Shown here: positions 1-9,760 of the stretch, piece after piece
How positions within the stretch are numbered: position 1 is the first letter of the stretch
How the letters are laid out: every line of letters starts with the position of its first letter
Origin: Limnohabitans sp. JirII-31
GTDB lineage: Bacteria; Pseudomonadota; Gammaproteobacteria; Burkholderiales; Burkholderiaceae_C
Assembly: GCF_002778315.1 (NCBI RefSeq)
Contig: NZ_NESA01000003.1
Span: forward strand, 62,001 to 126,000
Length of the DNA: 64,000 bases
Direction: 5' to 3'
Program-made: the position numbers and the translations under genes
Notes under the pieces: generated by a model
Databases searched by the model: none
Seen by the model: only the letters and a program-made list of their open reading frames with translations
Told to the model about the DNA's origin: nothing

Positions 1-206
1 TCGACCTGACGGCCTGCAATGTTCACACCCTGTTGGGCCATGTAGAGCTTCACACCGGCCAGCATTTGTTTGCCGGTGGAGGCAAAGGGGCCGGTCATGG
101 GTGTGAGCAAACCAATTTTGAACGGCTTGTTTTGCGCGCTCGCGGGGTTGAGTCCCATCACGATGGGGGCGGCCACCATGGCCTTGATCAGACTGCGTTT
201 GTCCAT
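1..206 (-). CDS. ABC transporter substrate-binding protein, LivK-like (5' part only)
   Basis: Only the first 68 or so residues are inside the window; the gene runs off the left edge. The product starts MDKRSLIKAMVAAPIVMG, a basic N-terminus and hydrophobic stretch ending near an ASAQ cleavage site, so it is exported. The mature part begins with KIGLLTPMTGPFASTGKQM, the typical first strand and loop of periplasmic binding proteins of the branched-chain amino acid (LivK/Peripla_BP_6) family. It should bind a small ligand for an ABC importer whose other genes would lie to the left. It is downstream of the J-domain gene on the same strand with an 81-base gap. The ligand cannot be judged from this fragment. 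Confidence 0.85.
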   Translation of the reverse strand, partial: MDKRSLIKAMVAAPIVMGLNPASAQNKPFKIGLLTPMTGPFASTGKQMLAGVKLYMAQQGVNIAGRQV

Positions 207-287
207 GCTTGTCTCCTTTTGTTGTCGGGCGTGTGAATTAAACCACTGGCCACGCATGGTGCCATGGCTTGCGCTGCGTCATGCCAG

Positions 288-1451
288 TCAACTCATAGGT
301 TCAGGTGTTGCCTTCGCTTGCTCTTTGGCTTGCAGCGCCTGCTCTTTGAGCCAGCGCTTGAGTTCGCTGTCGTGCTGGACGCGTCGCAAGTCCGCCTGTA
401 GGCGCTCCAGCGCGTAGCGCCGGTCGGCCTGGATGCGTTGCAAGGCCTGTGTCCAAGTGTCCTCGCCAGACTGCATATCCAGCACAACCCCAAGCTCCTG
501 GCTGAGACGCGACTGCAACTGCCACACATCGTCTTGCAAGGCAGCCAACTGCTCTTTGAGCAGCAAGGACATGGCGACCAATTTGTCATGCGATAGGCGT
601 GCCATGTGCTGCGGGTCCACCTGCGCCACTTGCAATTGCAGGTGCAGCAAGGTGGTGAGGTCTTGGCGTTCGTAGGCGGCATTGACCTCGCCCATCAAGC
701 GGGTCTTGCGCTGTTGCGCTTGCGGGTCCATTTCACGATCGGGATGCAACAGGCTGGCGAGTTGTCGGTACACGGTACGAATCGCGCTTTTGGCATCGCT
801 TTGCTGCGGCGCATGCTGTGGGTGTGGGGTGGGCCGACGCTGGGCTTTGCGTGCCGCACGCTTGGCCGCCTTGCGGGCCGCGTCGGCGTCGTGCTGTTGT
901 TGCCACTGGCGCATGCCTGCGGCCAGCACCTCATCGGGGCTTTGGTAAAGGCTGGGGTTGTGCAGCGGCTGACCCATGGCGTCCTCGATCTTTTCGCGCA
1001 GACGCTGTGCTGCCAACATGCTGTCTTGTGCCGCGTCGTGTGCAGCGTCCTCTTCGTGGTAGAGCTCATGCAGTGCTTGAACTTGCGCGTCGCTGGATGG
1101 GCTCAATTGGGTGATCAAGCGCCGCATTTGCTGGCGCGCCATGCGTTGCTGCTGGGCCGTCAAGTCGGCCGTTTGCACACGTTCATGCAACAACAGCAAC
1201 AGGCTTTTATGAAGATGAGCGGTTTGATTCGCCGCCTCATACAACACCTGCATGTGTGCATAGCGGTGACGGTCAGACCATGCTTGCAAGCGCGCCATCT
1301 GGACTGACGCCGCCTCGATGCGCGCCAGCAATTGGTTGAAGGCTTGCTGCGCGGGGGACAGGCTGTCGTTGTCAGGTGGCTGAACACGCAAGCCCAAGGT
1401 GGGTGCGGCGACGCTGGGGGTTTCTTCAGGCAAAGGGGACATCACAACCAT
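288..1451 (-). CDS. J-domain-containing coiled-coil protein
   Basis: A soluble, Gln/Ala/Arg-rich protein of about 387 residues. Most of the N-terminal half looks helical and coiled-coil. A basic Ala/Lys/Arg linker follows, then a J-domain-like segment with the diagnostic HPD tripeptide at about residues 236-238 (LLHPDRE) and a following helix ending in NAAYERQD. The C-terminal 100 residues are again coiled-coil. J-domains stimulate DnaK ATPase, so this may be a specialised DnaK co-chaperone; the client is unknown. It has no zinc-finger or G/F region, so it is not a classical DnaJ. The start is uncertain: ATG at 1451 is used here, with ATG at 1442 and GTG at 1472 also in frame and none having a clear ribosome binding site. 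Confidence 0.75.
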   Translation of the reverse strand: MVVMSPLPEETPSVAAPTLGLRVQPPDNDSLSPAQQAFNQLLARIEAASVQMARLQAWSDRHRYAHMQVLYEAANQTAHLHKSLLLLLHERVQTADLTAQQQRMARQQMRRLITQLSPSSDAQVQALHELYHEEDAAHDAAQDSMLAAQRLREKIEDAMGQPLHNPSLYQSPDEVLAAGMRQWQQQHDADAARKAAKRAARKAQRRPTPHPQHAPQQSDAKSAIRTVYRQLASLLHPDREMDPQAQQRKTRLMGEVNAAYERQDLTTLLHLQLQVAQVDPQHMARLSHDKLVAMSLLLKEQLAALQDDVWQLQSRLSQELGVVLDMQSGEDTWTQALQRIQADRRYALERLQADLRRVQHDSELKRWLKEQALQAKEQAKATPEPMS

Positions 1452-1544
1452 CGGGCATTCAGTGCATGCCACGGCATGGGTGAATGCGATGTTAAGTGAT
1501 CCTTGGGTGGGCCATGCACTGCAAGGCCTCAGCAGCGGCCCTGC

Positions 1545-1688
1545 TCACTCGTGGGTGCTTTTGCCCGTCTCGTCCATCAACCCCAAAAACACGCGCAGAA
1601 AGTACACCGCCATGACCAAAACGAACCCAATCACGGCCAAACTCATCAGCCCGTAGTCGGTAGAAAAAAGATCAGTCAGCATTTTCAT
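1545..1688 (-). CDS. DUF3149 family small membrane protein
   Basis: A 47-residue protein ([17 protein letters not shown] at the N-terminus) with one membrane span, [20 protein letters not shown], and a short charged tail ending in KSTHE. The N-terminal [11 protein letters not shown] pattern is what I recognise as the DUF3149 family found in betaproteobacteria, often near respiration or cofactor genes. An AGGAGCAC sequence lies about 8 bases upstream of ATG 1688; a second ATG is two codons downstream. It is transcribed divergently from moaA. Function is unknown; a role as a small subunit of a membrane complex is only a guess. Confidence 0.75.
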   Translation of the reverse strand: MKMLTDLFSTDYGLMSLAVIGFVLVMAVYFLRVFLGLMDETGKSTHE

Positions 1689-1798
1689 CAAAGTGCTCCT
1701 TTCGAGTAACAACAGCCCAACTATGCGCGCGGCCCATGCGTTGCGCCCTGATCTACATCAAGGCATGGGGGGATCGGGTGCTGAGGCAAAATCGGGAA

Positions 1799-2962
1799 AT
1801 GTCTGAACGCGTCATTCCGTTGGTTGACCAACGCCTCCAAGCCCTTTCTGCGGTGGTCCCGACGCAGCCTATTCTGGCCAGCGGTGGGCTCAGCGATGCA
1901 CTGGGTCGTCCTTTGCATGATTTGCGCATCAGCGTGACCGACCGCTGCAACTTCCGCTGCAACTACTGCATGCCCAAAGAAGTGTTCAACAAAGACTATG
2001 CCTATCTGCCGCACAGCGACTTGCTGAGCTTTGAAGAGATCACCCGTCTGGCCCAGGTCTTTGTCAGCCACGGCGTGCGCAAAATTCGCCTCACTGGCGG
2101 TGAGCCTCTGCTGCGCAAAAACCTGGAGGTGCTGGTGGCCCAACTGGCCGCGCTGCGCACGCCCGATGGCTCGCCACTGGACCTGACGCTCACCACTAAC
2201 GGTTCTCTGCTCGCACGCAAGGCGCAAGCCCTCAAAGAGGCGGGCTTGAACCGTGTCACCGTCAGCCTGGACGGCCTGGACGACGCGGTGTTTCGCGCCA
2301 TGAACGACGTGGACTTTCCGGTCGCCGATGTGCTGAACGGCATTGCCGCCGCACAAGCAGCGGGCTTGGGCTTGGATGCGCAAGGGCGCAGCAGCGGCAT
2401 CAAGGTCAACATGGTGGTCAAGCGCAGCACCAACGTGAACCAAATCGTACCCATGGCCCGCCACTTCCGAGGCAGCGGCATCACACTGCGCTTCATCGAA
2501 TACATGGATGTGGGTGCCACCAACGGCTGGTGCATGGACGACGTGTTGCCTTCGGCTGAGGTGATTCGCTTGATCCAGCAAACCTATCCACTGGTGCCCC
2601 TGGAACCCAGCGCCCCTGGCGAAACCGCACAGCGCTGGGGCTACGCCGATGCGTCGGGTCGCTTTGACCCAAGCCTGGGCGAAGTGGGCGTGATCAGCAG
2701 CGTCACGCAGGCGTTTTGCCGCGACTGCAACCGCGCCCGCTTGTCCACCGAAGGCAAGCTCTACCTGTGTTTGTTTGCCAGCCAAGGCTACGACCTGCGC
2801 CAGTTGCTGCGCCAACCTCACGGCACCGACGCCGATGTGGCCTCGGCCATTGGCCACATCTGGCAAGGCCGCGATGACCGTTACTCCGAGCTGCGCGCCA
2901 GCATGCCCACTGACGCCAGCCCTGCGGTGCGCCGGGTTGAAATGAGCTACATCGGTGGATAA
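1799..2962 (+). CDS. moaA: GTP 3',8-cyclase MoaA
   Basis: Radical SAM enzyme for the first step of molybdenum cofactor synthesis: it converts GTP to (8S)-3',8-cyclo-7,8-dihydro-GTP, which MoaC then turns into cyclic pyranopterin phosphate. With the ATG at 1799 the protein has 387 residues. The radical SAM cluster motif CNFRCNYC is at residues 50-57 (C50, C54, C57). The C-terminal substrate-binding 4Fe-4S cluster cysteines are C307, C310 and C324 (CRDCNRARL ... LCLF), and the chain ends in the conserved Gly-Gly. A longer in-frame start at 1736 would add 21 atypical residues and is not preferred. It is the first gene of moaA-mobA-moeA, with a 3-base gap to mobA. Confidence 0.96.
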   Translation: MSERVIPLVDQRLQALSAVVPTQPILASGGLSDALGRPLHDLRISVTDRCNFRCNYCMPKEVFNKDYAYLPHSDLLSFEEITRLAQVFVSHGVRKIRLTGGEPLLRKNLEVLVAQLAALRTPDGSPLDLTLTTNGSLLARKAQALKEAGLNRVTVSLDGLDDAVFRAMNDVDFPVADVLNGIAAAQAAGLGLDAQGRSSGIKVNMVVKRSTNVNQIVPMARHFRGSGITLRFIEYMDVGATNGWCMDDVLPSAEVIRLIQQTYPLVPLEPSAPGETAQRWGYADASGRFDPSLGEVGVISSVTQAFCRDCNRARLSTEGKLYLCLFASQGYDLRQLLRQPHGTDADVASAIGHIWQGRDDRYSELRASMPTDASPAVRRVEMSYIGG

Positions 2963-2965
2963 GCC

Positions 2966-3604
2966 ATGACAGACCCCATCATTGCGCAAGACATCACCGG
3001 CATCATCTTGGCCGGAGGGCGCGGCAGCCGCATGGGCGGCGTGGACAAGGGCTTGCAAAACTTCAACGGCATGCCCCTCGCGTTGCACACCCTGATGCGC
3101 CTCGCCCCCCAAGTGGCCGAGGTCATGGTCAACGCCAACCGCAATTTGTCGGCTTACGAGTCTTTGGGGGTGTCGGTCTGGCCCGATGCTTCGGCTGACT
3201 TTGCGGGCCCCTTGTCGGGCTTTCTGGTGGGCCTGGAGCATTGCGAAACGCCTTACCTGCTGACCGTGCCCTGCGACAGCCCGCGCTTTCCGCTCGATCT
3301 GGCCGAACGCTTGGGCGACGCATTGGCGGCGAACAACGCCGACATTGCCATGGCTGCCGCCCCCGAAACCAACGCACAAGGCGAGGTGCAGGTGCGCACG
3401 CAACCGGTGTTTTGCCTGCTGCGCCGCGAGCTGCTGGAGAGCCTGGTGCGCTTCACCCACAGCGGTGGGCGCAAGATCGACGCCTGGACCGCCCAGCACC
3501 ACACGGTGGTGGTGCCCTTTGATGCACCCACCGATGATCACTTGGCCTTTTGCAACGTCAACACCTTGCAGGAGTTGCAAGCGCTGGAAAACGCCGCTCC
3601 ATGA
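2966..3604 (+). CDS. mobA: Molybdenum cofactor guanylyltransferase MobA
   Basis: Transfers GMP from GTP to molybdopterin to give the bis-MGD form used by DMSO-reductase family enzymes. The 212-residue protein has the N-terminal nucleotidyltransferase signature [19 protein letters not shown] (about residues 12-30), followed by NRN and later the [11 protein letters not shown] and PCDSP motifs of the family. It begins 3 bases after moaA and its stop overlaps the moeA start in an ATGA arrangement, so the three genes are probably translationally coupled. Length is normal for MobA. The product is cytoplasmic. Confidence 0.95.
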   Translation: MTDPIIAQDITGIILAGGRGSRMGGVDKGLQNFNGMPLALHTLMRLAPQVAEVMVNANRNLSAYESLGVSVWPDASADFAGPLSGFLVGLEHCETPYLLTVPCDSPRFPLDLAERLGDALAANNADIAMAAAPETNAQGEVQVRTQPVFCLLRRELLESLVRFTHSGGRKIDAWTAQHHTVVVPFDAPTDDHLAFCNVNTLQELQALENAAP

Positions 3605-4884
3605 AAAGCCTCGCCGACATTGCTGCCGCTTTGCAGGGCTACGACCCGCAAGCCCTGACCGTGACCCAGGTGGGCGAGTTTTTGGCCCAGTTGGCGCAGC
3701 CGCTTTCTGCGAATGAAGCGCAAGACATTGCGCTGTTTGACGCGCTGGGCCGGGTGCTGGCCCAAGATGTGATCTCGCCCATCCATGTGCCGCCTCACAA
3801 CAACTCGGCCATGGACGGTTTTGCCTTAGATGGCAGCCAACTCTCTGCCACGCAAGCGTTGCACCTGCGTGTGGTCGGCACCGCCCTGGCGGGCAAAGCC
3901 TGGCAAGGCCGCGTGCAAACGGGCGAGTGCTTGAAGATCATGACCGGGGCCATCTTGCCCGAGGGCTTGGACACGGTGGCGCCGCTTGAGCTTTGCCAAG
4001 TTGACACCGCGCCAGACGCCACCACCGTCACCGTGCCTGCGGGCGTGTTTCAGCGGGGCGACAACCGTCGCTTGCAAGGCGAAGACCTGAAACAAGGCCA
4101 CGCGGCTTTGCCCGCAGGCGCCCACCTGACGCCAGCAGCCTTGGGACTGATCGCGAGCTTGGGGCAGCCCACGGTGCGGGTACACCGCCGTTTGCGGGTG
4201 GCCTACTTCTCGACCGGCGATGAAATTTTGAGCTTGGGTGAAGCGCCTCGCGAAGGCGCGGTGTACGACAGCAACCGCTTCACGGTGTTTGGGCTGCTCA
4301 CGCGCATGGGCTGCGAGGTGATCGACCTCGGCGTGGTGCGCGACGACCCACTGTTGCTGGAAGCAGCTTTCGCCAAGGCTGCCGCACAGGCTGACGCCAT
4401 CATCACCAGTGGCGGCGTGAGCGTGGGCGAAGCCGACTTCACCAAAGCCATGATGAAAAAACTCGGCGACGTGGCGTTCTGGAAAATCGCCATGCGCCCA
4501 GGCCGCCCCATGGCCGTGGGGCGCTTGGGGAACTCGGTTTTGTTTGGTCTGCCTGGCAACCCGGTGGCCGTGATGGTGACCTTCTTGGCGTTTGTACGCC
4601 CGGCCCTGCTGCGCATGATGGGCAGCACCGCCCCCACACCCCCGCTGCTGCGCGCCAAGAGCCTGGAGGCTTTGCGCAAAAAACCCGGCCGCACCGAGTA
4701 CCAGCGCGGCACGGTGAGCACCGCTGCGGACGGCAGCTTGCACGTGCGCACCACGGGCAATCAGGGCTCAGGCGTGCTGAGCTCGATGGTGCAAGGCAAT
4801 GGCTTGATCGTGCTGCACCACACCCAAGGCAACGTCGCCGTGGGCGACGAAGTGGATGTGATGGTGTTTGAAGGGGTGGTCTGA
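3601..4884 (+). CDS. moeA: Molybdopterin molybdenumtransferase MoeA
   Basis: Inserts molybdate into adenylylated molybdopterin. The start ATG at 3601 overlaps the mobA stop; a further-upstream in-frame start lies inside mobA and is unlikely. The 427-residue protein shows the MoeA N-terminal region with [11 protein letters not shown], and the central MoCF-binding domain with [25 protein letters not shown] and [11 protein letters not shown], followed by the C-terminal barrel. It is the last gene of the operon and ends 8 bases before the convergent RND permease gene, leaving no room for a separate terminator. Operon content (moaA, mobA, moeA without moaB/C/D/E) implies the remaining Moco genes are elsewhere. 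Confidence 0.96.
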   Translation: MKSLADIAAALQGYDPQALTVTQVGEFLAQLAQPLSANEAQDIALFDALGRVLAQDVISPIHVPPHNNSAMDGFALDGSQLSATQALHLRVVGTALAGKAWQGRVQTGECLKIMTGAILPEGLDTVAPLELCQVDTAPDATTVTVPAGVFQRGDNRRLQGEDLKQGHAALPAGAHLTPAALGLIASLGQPTVRVHRRLRVAYFSTGDEILSLGEAPREGAVYDSNRFTVFGLLTRMGCEVIDLGVVRDDPLLLEAAFAKAAAQADAIITSGGVSVGEADFTKAMMKKLGDVAFWKIAMRPGRPMAVGRLGNSVLFGLPGNPVAVMVTFLAFVRPALLRMMGSTAPTPPLLRAKSLEALRKKPGRTEYQRGTVSTAADGSLHVRTTGNQGSGVLSSMVQGNGLIVLHHTQGNVAVGDEVDVMVFEGVV

Positions 4885-4892
4885 CCGATGCC

Positions 4893-7800
4893 TCAAGGCA
4901 TCATCTCAGGCGCAATCTCCATCGGGCCCGTGCCGCTGTAGCGCTCCAAGTAGATGTAGATCACAGGCGTGATGTAGAGCGTGATCACCTGCGAGAACGC
5001 CAAGCCCCCCACCACCACAATGCCCAGCGGCATACGCAACTCGGCGCCTGCGCCCAGACCCAAAGCAATGGGCAAGGCGCCCATCATGGCGGCCAGGGTG
5101 GTCATCAGAATCGGGCGGAACCGGGTCAAGCACGCCGAGCGGATGGCCTCACGCGGTGTCAGCTTGTGATGGCGTTGTGCCTCCAGCGCGAAGTCGATCA
5201 TCAAAATCGCGTTCTTCTTCACGATACCAATCAACAGCAAGATGCCGATGGTGGCAATGATGGTCAGCTCCATGTTGAAGAGGCGCAAGAACACCAAAGC
5301 ACCAATCGCTGCTGACGGCAAGCCCGCCAGAATGGTCAAGGGGTGGATGTAGCTTTCGTACAAAACACCCAGCAACACATAGATCACAAACACCGCGCTG
5401 ACCAGCAAGATGATTTGACCGGCCTGACCACTTTGGAACACCGCCGCATCGCCGCCATAGCTGGTGATGATGGTGGGGGGCAGGTGGATGTCTTTGACGA
5501 AGGTATCGATTTTTTTCGTCGCATCCCCCAAAGGCACATCAGGCGCCAGGTTGAACGAAATGGTGACCGAGGGAATTTGTCCTTGGTGGTTCACCGCCGT
5601 GGGCCCGATGAAGCGTTTGAAGGTGGCCAAACTTGAGAGGGGCACCAAGCGGTCGGTGGCGCGGCCGCGCAGGTAAATGTCGTTCAAGCCATTTTCAAAT
5701 TGGCGGCTTTCCTCGACCGACTCCAGAATCACCTGGTAGGTGTTGACCGGGGTGTAGATGGTGGAGATTTGTTTCTCGCCGTAGGACGAGTACAAGGCGG
5801 TGCGGATGTCGGCCATCGTCACGCCGGCGCTGGCCGCTTTTTCACGGTCGATGTCGATCAGCACGTTCAAGCCCTTGAGCTGCGAGTCGCTGGTGACGTC
5901 GCGGAAGATGGGGTCTGCCCGCATCTCGCGCAGCATCTTCTCGGACCACTCGTTGACGCCGTCAAAACCCACGCTTTGCAAAATGAACTGGTAGCGGCTT
6001 TTGCTGACTTTGCCGCCCAACTGCAAGTTTTGGATCGGGCGCATGTACACGTTCATGCCGGGGATAGAGCGGAACTTGCCACGCAAGCCTTCCAACACTT
6101 TTTGCATCGGAGCGCGTTCGCTCTTGGGCTTGAGGTTGATGAACATGCGGCCGTTGTTGGGCAAGTTGCCGGTGTTGGCGCCGCCCCCGACAAACGACAC
6201 CATGCTCAACACGTTGGGGTCGTTGCGCACCATGTCTGCAGCCTGGTCTTGCAACTTCAACATGGCCGAGAAAGAGATGTCTTCAGAAGCCTCGGTGGTG
6301 ATCAGGATTTGGCCAATGTCTTCTTCCGGGAAGAAGCCCTTGGGCACCCAGATGTACATCGCAATGGTGACGGCGAACGTGCCAATGGCCACCGCCAACA
6401 CCGAGCGCTGATGGGCCAAGCACCAGTCCAAACTGGACTCGTACCCCTTGAGCACCCAGTGGAACAACTGGTCGAACTTGACCGTGATCCAGTAGTCTTT
6501 GGGCTCTTCGCCGTGCTTGGGCAAGAAGCGGCTGCACAGCATGGGCACCAAGGTGAGAGACACCACGGCAGACACCAAGATCGAGAGCGACACAACCACC
6601 GCAAACTCGCGGAACAGCAAGCCAATGGGACCGGGCATGAAGAAGATCGGGATGAACACAGCGACCAGCGAAATCGAGATCGAGATGATGGTGAAGCCCA
6701 CCTCTTTGCTGCCCTTGAGTGCGGCTTTGAGTGGGTGCATGCCCTCTTCCACATAACGCACGATGTTCTCTAGCACCACGATGGAGTCGTCCACCACCAG
6801 ACCCACGGCCAGCGTGATGCCCAGCAGCGACACGTTGTCTAGGCTATAGCCCAACCAGTACAAGATAAAGAAAGCACCGATCAGCGACACCGGCAAGCTC
6901 AGCGCGGGAATCACGGTGGCAGCGGCATGCTTCAAGAACAAGAAAATCACCAACACCACCAGAGCCACGGTCAAGGCCAGGGTGTAGTTGACGTCATGGA
7001 TGGACTCACGAATGGACGACGACCGGTCGTTGAGCAAGTTGATCTGCATCGACCCGGGCATTTGTTTTTCAAAATTCGGGATCATGCGGCGAATGCCGTC
7101 AACCACTTTGACGGTGTTGGCGCTGGGTTGACGCAATACGGCAATGATGACCGAGCGCTCGCCCATGTAGGAGCCACTGGTTTTGACCTGCTCATAGCTT
7201 TCGCTGACCACGGCCACATCGGACAGGCGAATCGGCAAGCCATTGCGCTGCGCAATCATCAAATTGGCAAAGTCTTTGGCATGGACCAACTGAGGGTTGG
7301 CGTAAATCGTCAACGCTTGACGTGGCCCGTCCAACACCCCCACAGGCGCGTTGGAGTTGGACTTGTTGATGGCTTGCGCCACATCGTCCATGGTCAAGTT
7401 GTTCATGGCCAACTTGGCGGGGTTGGCACGCACGCGCACGGCGTAACGCTTTTGGCCGTAGACCAACACCTGCGCCACCCCATCGATGGTGGACAGGTTG
7501 GGCGAAATCAGGTTCTCGGCGTAGTCACTGACTTCAAACAAGTCCATCGACGGCGAGCTCAAGGACATCAACAGCACCGGCGCATCGGCGGGGTTGACCT
7601 TGCGGTAAGACGGCGGGATCGTCATCTCAATGGGCAAGCGGCGCTGCGCACGCAGCAGGGCTGCTTGCACGTCCACGGCGGCTTTGTCGATGTCGCGCTC
7701 GTTGTTGAACTCCAGCGTGATGACGGTGGAGCTCAAAAAGTTGGTCGAGCTGATGACCGAAATGCCGTCGATGGTGGAGAACTCTTTCTCCAAGGGCAGC

Positions 7801-7991
7801 GCCACCGAAGAGGCCATGTTCTCTGGGCTGGCCCCCAGCAAGGTGGCCGAAACCTGAATCACCGGGCTATTGAAGCTGGGCAACGCGGCCACTGGAATTT
7901 TGGTGTACGCAATGACACCCGCCACCACTGTCGCAATCGACAGCAGGATCGTCATCACCGGACGACGAATACAGAGTTCTGAAATCGTCAT
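4893..7991 (-). CDS. RND efflux pump permease (HAE1 family, MdtB/MexB-like)
   Basis: Inner-membrane proton/drug antiporter of the hydrophobe/amphiphile efflux family, 1032 residues, the full length expected. It starts with MTISELCIRRPVMTILLSI, the typical TM1 beginning. It carries the TM4 proton-relay motif GLVVDDSIVVLENI, and the two large periplasmic loops and twelve membrane spans are all present. The start codon overlaps the stop of the upstream adaptor gene by 4 bases (ATGA), so the two are co-translated. Similarity in feel is to MdtB/MdtC and MuxB, but there is one permease rather than two. No outer-membrane channel gene is adjacent, so a TolC-like protein encoded elsewhere must complete the pump. 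Substrates cannot be inferred. Confidence 0.93.
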   Translation of the reverse strand: MTISELCIRRPVMTILLSIATVVAGVIAYTKIPVAALPSFNSPVIQVSATLLGASPENMASSVALPLEKEFSTIDGISVISSTNFLSSTVITLEFNNERDIDKAAVDVQAALLRAQRRLPIEMTIPPSYRKVNPADAPVLLMSLSSPSMDLFEVSDYAENLISPNLSTIDGVAQVLVYGQKRYAVRVRANPAKLAMNNLTMDDVAQAINKSNSNAPVGVLDGPRQALTIYANPQLVHAKDFANLMIAQRNGLPIRLSDVAVVSESYEQVKTSGSYMGERSVIIAVLRQPSANTVKVVDGIRRMIPNFEKQMPGSMQINLLNDRSSSIRESIHDVNYTLALTVALVVLVIFLFLKHAAATVIPALSLPVSLIGAFFILYWLGYSLDNVSLLGITLAVGLVVDDSIVVLENIVRYVEEGMHPLKAALKGSKEVGFTIISISISLVAVFIPIFFMPGPIGLLFREFAVVVSLSILVSAVVSLTLVPMLCSRFLPKHGEEPKDYWITVKFDQLFHWVLKGYESSLDWCLAHQRSVLAVAIGTFAVTIAMYIWVPKGFFPEEDIGQILITTEASEDISFSAMLKLQDQAADMVRNDPNVLSMVSFVGGGANTGNLPNNGRMFINLKPKSERAPMQKVLEGLRGKFRSIPGMNVYMRPIQNLQLGGKVSKSRYQFILQSVGFDGVNEWSEKMLREMRADPIFRDVTSDSQLKGLNVLIDIDREKAASAGVTMADIRTALYSSYGEKQISTIYTPVNTYQVILESVEESRQFENGLNDIYLRGRATDRLVPLSSLATFKRFIGPTAVNHQGQIPSVTISFNLAPDVPLGDATKKIDTFVKDIHLPPTIITSYGGDAAVFQSGQAGQIILLVSAVFVIYVLLGVLYESYIHPLTILAGLPSAAIGALVFLRLFNMELTIIATIGILLLIGIVKKNAILMIDFALEAQRHHKLTPREAIRSACLTRFRPILMTTLAAMMGALPIALGLGAGAELRMPLGIVVVGGLAFSQVITLYITPVIYIYLERYSGTGPMEIAPEMMP

Positions 7992-9175
7992 TTTTGGGCT
8001 TCGGTTTTTGCGTCTGTTTTCACGTCGGCTTTGGCTTCGGGCTTGGCTTCGGTTTTGGCCGCAGCGGCATCGCGCACTTTGCCCTTGGGACGCAGGTTTT
8101 GTTTGCCTTCGACCACCACTTTGTCACCCGCATTGAGCCCGGTGATCACAGCAAAGCCTTGGCCTTGTGTGAGCACCTTGATGGGTTTGAGTTCGACGGT
8201 GTTTTCCGCGTCCACCACAAACACTTGCTCACCACGGGTGTTGGCCACCACGGCTTGCGACGGCACCACCAACGCATCTTTGATGTTGCCCGCATTGAGT
8301 TGCACGCGCACAAACTGCCCAGGGATCAAGGAATGGTCGGTATTGACAACTTCAGCTTTGACCTTGACCGCGCCGATGGCCGCATCCACTTGGTTGTCAA
8401 TCACATACACCTTGCCTTGGCGCTTTTGACCGCCCGTGGCTTGCAACGACACCATGGGCGTTTGACCCGCTTGTTGCAACGCAAACAAAGGCCCCAAGGC
8501 ACTCTCGGGTACCGTGAACTGCACATTGATGGGATCGAGTTGGGTGATGGTCACCATCGCACCTTGGGTGGTGGTGGCCGTGGCTGTGGTGGTGGTCGAC
8601 ACCGTGTTGCCCGGCTGCACCAAGGCGCCGGGGAAGACGTTGATGATGCCCGCACGCCCAGTGATGGGTGAGCGGATGGTGTCGTAACTCAGCGCAGCTT
8701 CAGCGGCCTTGGCAGCCGCCAAGGTGGCCTGCGCGTTGGCACGTGCCGTATCGACCGAGCCCTGGGAAATAAAGTTTTGGCGCAGCAATTCGAGTGCCCG
8801 GTCGTACTGACGCTGGGCATCGTCTGCGGCCGCCTTGGCCTTTTCGTAGTTGGCACGGTCGGCACGGTCATCAAGCGTGAACAAGATGTCACCGGCCTTG
8901 ACTCGTTGCCCGTCTTTGATGTGCACCTTGGCCACCACATTGGTCACTTGAGGACGCACATCGACGACGTTGGCAGCCACCGTGCTGCCTGTGGATTCAA
9001 CCACCACGGGAAAGTCGCGTTGTTCCACCACAAAGGTGGTCACTGTCTGCACCTGGGCTTTGACTTCAGCCTTTTCCACTGGCCAGAAAATTTTGGCGGC
9101 CCCTCCCGCGAGGATCAACACAAGAACTAGCCAAAGCAGACTTTTTTTGATGGATGTTTTGGAGCTGTAGGGCAT
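7988..9175 (-). CDS. RND efflux periplasmic adaptor (membrane fusion protein)
   Basis: Links the RND permease to an outer-membrane channel. Starting at ATG 9175 gives 395 residues: a short basic N-terminus, one hydrophobic anchor (LLWLVLVLILAGGAAKIFW), a lipoyl-like segment, a coiled hairpin (DRADRANYEKAKAAADDAQ and following), then beta-barrel and membrane-proximal domains. A Lys/Ala/Glu/Asp-rich tail (KTEAKPEAKADVKTDAK) ends the protein. An in-frame upstream start at 9238 would place 21 odd residues before the anchor, so it is rejected. It is the first gene of the two-gene operon. The 132 bases upstream to rnhA must carry the promoter; I see no obvious operator there and no adjacent regulator gene. 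Confidence 0.93.
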   Translation of the reverse strand: MPYSSKTSIKKSLLWLVLVLILAGGAAKIFWPVEKAEVKAQVQTVTTFVVEQRDFPVVVESTGSTVAANVVDVRPQVTNVVAKVHIKDGQRVKAGDILFTLDDRADRANYEKAKAAADDAQRQYDRALELLRQNFISQGSVDTARANAQATLAAAKAAEAALSYDTIRSPITGRAGIINVFPGALVQPGNTVSTTTTATATTTQGAMVTITQLDPINVQFTVPESALGPLFALQQAGQTPMVSLQATGGQKRQGKVYVIDNQVDAAIGAVKVKAEVVNTDHSLIPGQFVRVQLNAGNIKDALVVPSQAVVANTRGEQVFVVDAENTVELKPIKVLTQGQGFAVITGLNAGDKVVVEGKQNLRPKGKVRDAAAAKTEAKPEAKADVKTDAKTEAQK

Positions 9176-9307
9176 GGCAGACAGGTAGAGGGGGTGACGA
9201 AAAAAGCAACAAATCGCAATGTAACAGTTAGCATGCAAAGAATATCTTGGGTTGCTCCCTACCCCCCTGTTTGAGCGGGAATATTTACCCGGACTTCACA
9301 ATTTCTG

Positions 9308-9760
9308 TCACTTATTGGACAACACCATGTCCACCCCTCGATTGGCCAGTCCGTCGGCGCGCTCGTTGTCGACATGGCCCGCGTGGCCCTTCACCCAATG
9401 CCAAGTGATGTGGTGCACACCGTCGTGTGTGAGTCCATCCAATTGCTGCCACAGGTCGGCGTTTTTCACGGGCTGCTTGGCGGCGGTGCGCCAGCCACGG
9501 GCTTTCCAGCCATGGATCCACTCGGTGATGCCTTTGCGCACGTACTCACTGTCCAAGTACAAGGCCACTTGGCAGGGACGCTTGAGGGCACGCAAGGCTT
9601 CGATCACAGCGGTCAACTCCATGCGGTTGTTGGTGGTGTTGAGTTCGCCACCACATATTTCTTTTTCTTGGCCGGTGGGAGAGCGCAGCAAAGCCCCCCA
9701 ACCACCCGGCCCCGGGTTGCCTTTGCAAGCGCCGTCGGTGTAAATCTCAATCTTGTTCAT
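9308..9760 (-). CDS. rnhA: Ribonuclease HI
   Basis: Degrades the RNA strand of RNA:DNA hybrids. The 150-residue product starts [20 protein letters not shown]. The catalytic acidic residues are visible at D9 (YTDG), E48 (NRMELTA), D70 (LDSEYV) and D136 (NERADGLAN). The basic handle region [15 protein letters not shown] and the [10 protein letters not shown] motif are also present. The ATG at 9760 overlaps the stop of the upstream methyltransferase gene (ATGA), which decides the start; a longer reading frame to 9922 lies within the methyltransferase gene and is a shadow. Length and motifs match Escherichia coli-type RNase HI. Confidence 0.97.
   Translation of the reverse strand: MNKIEIYTDGACKGNPGPGGWGALLRSPTGQEKEICGGELNTTNNRMELTAVIEALRALKRPCQVALYLDSEYVRKGITEWIHGWKARGWRTAAKQPVKNADLWQQLDGLTHDGVHHITWHWVKGHAGHVDNERADGLANRGVDMVLSNK

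Noticed and set aside
1721..3580. A 619-codon minus-strand open frame
   Set aside because: It lies fully antisense to moaA and mobA, shows no family motif and has a His/Gln/Ala-rich composition typical of antisense frames in GC-rich genes.
5700..6773. A 357-codon plus-strand open frame
   Set aside because: Antisense to the RND permease; composition is Val/His/Gln-rich without motifs.
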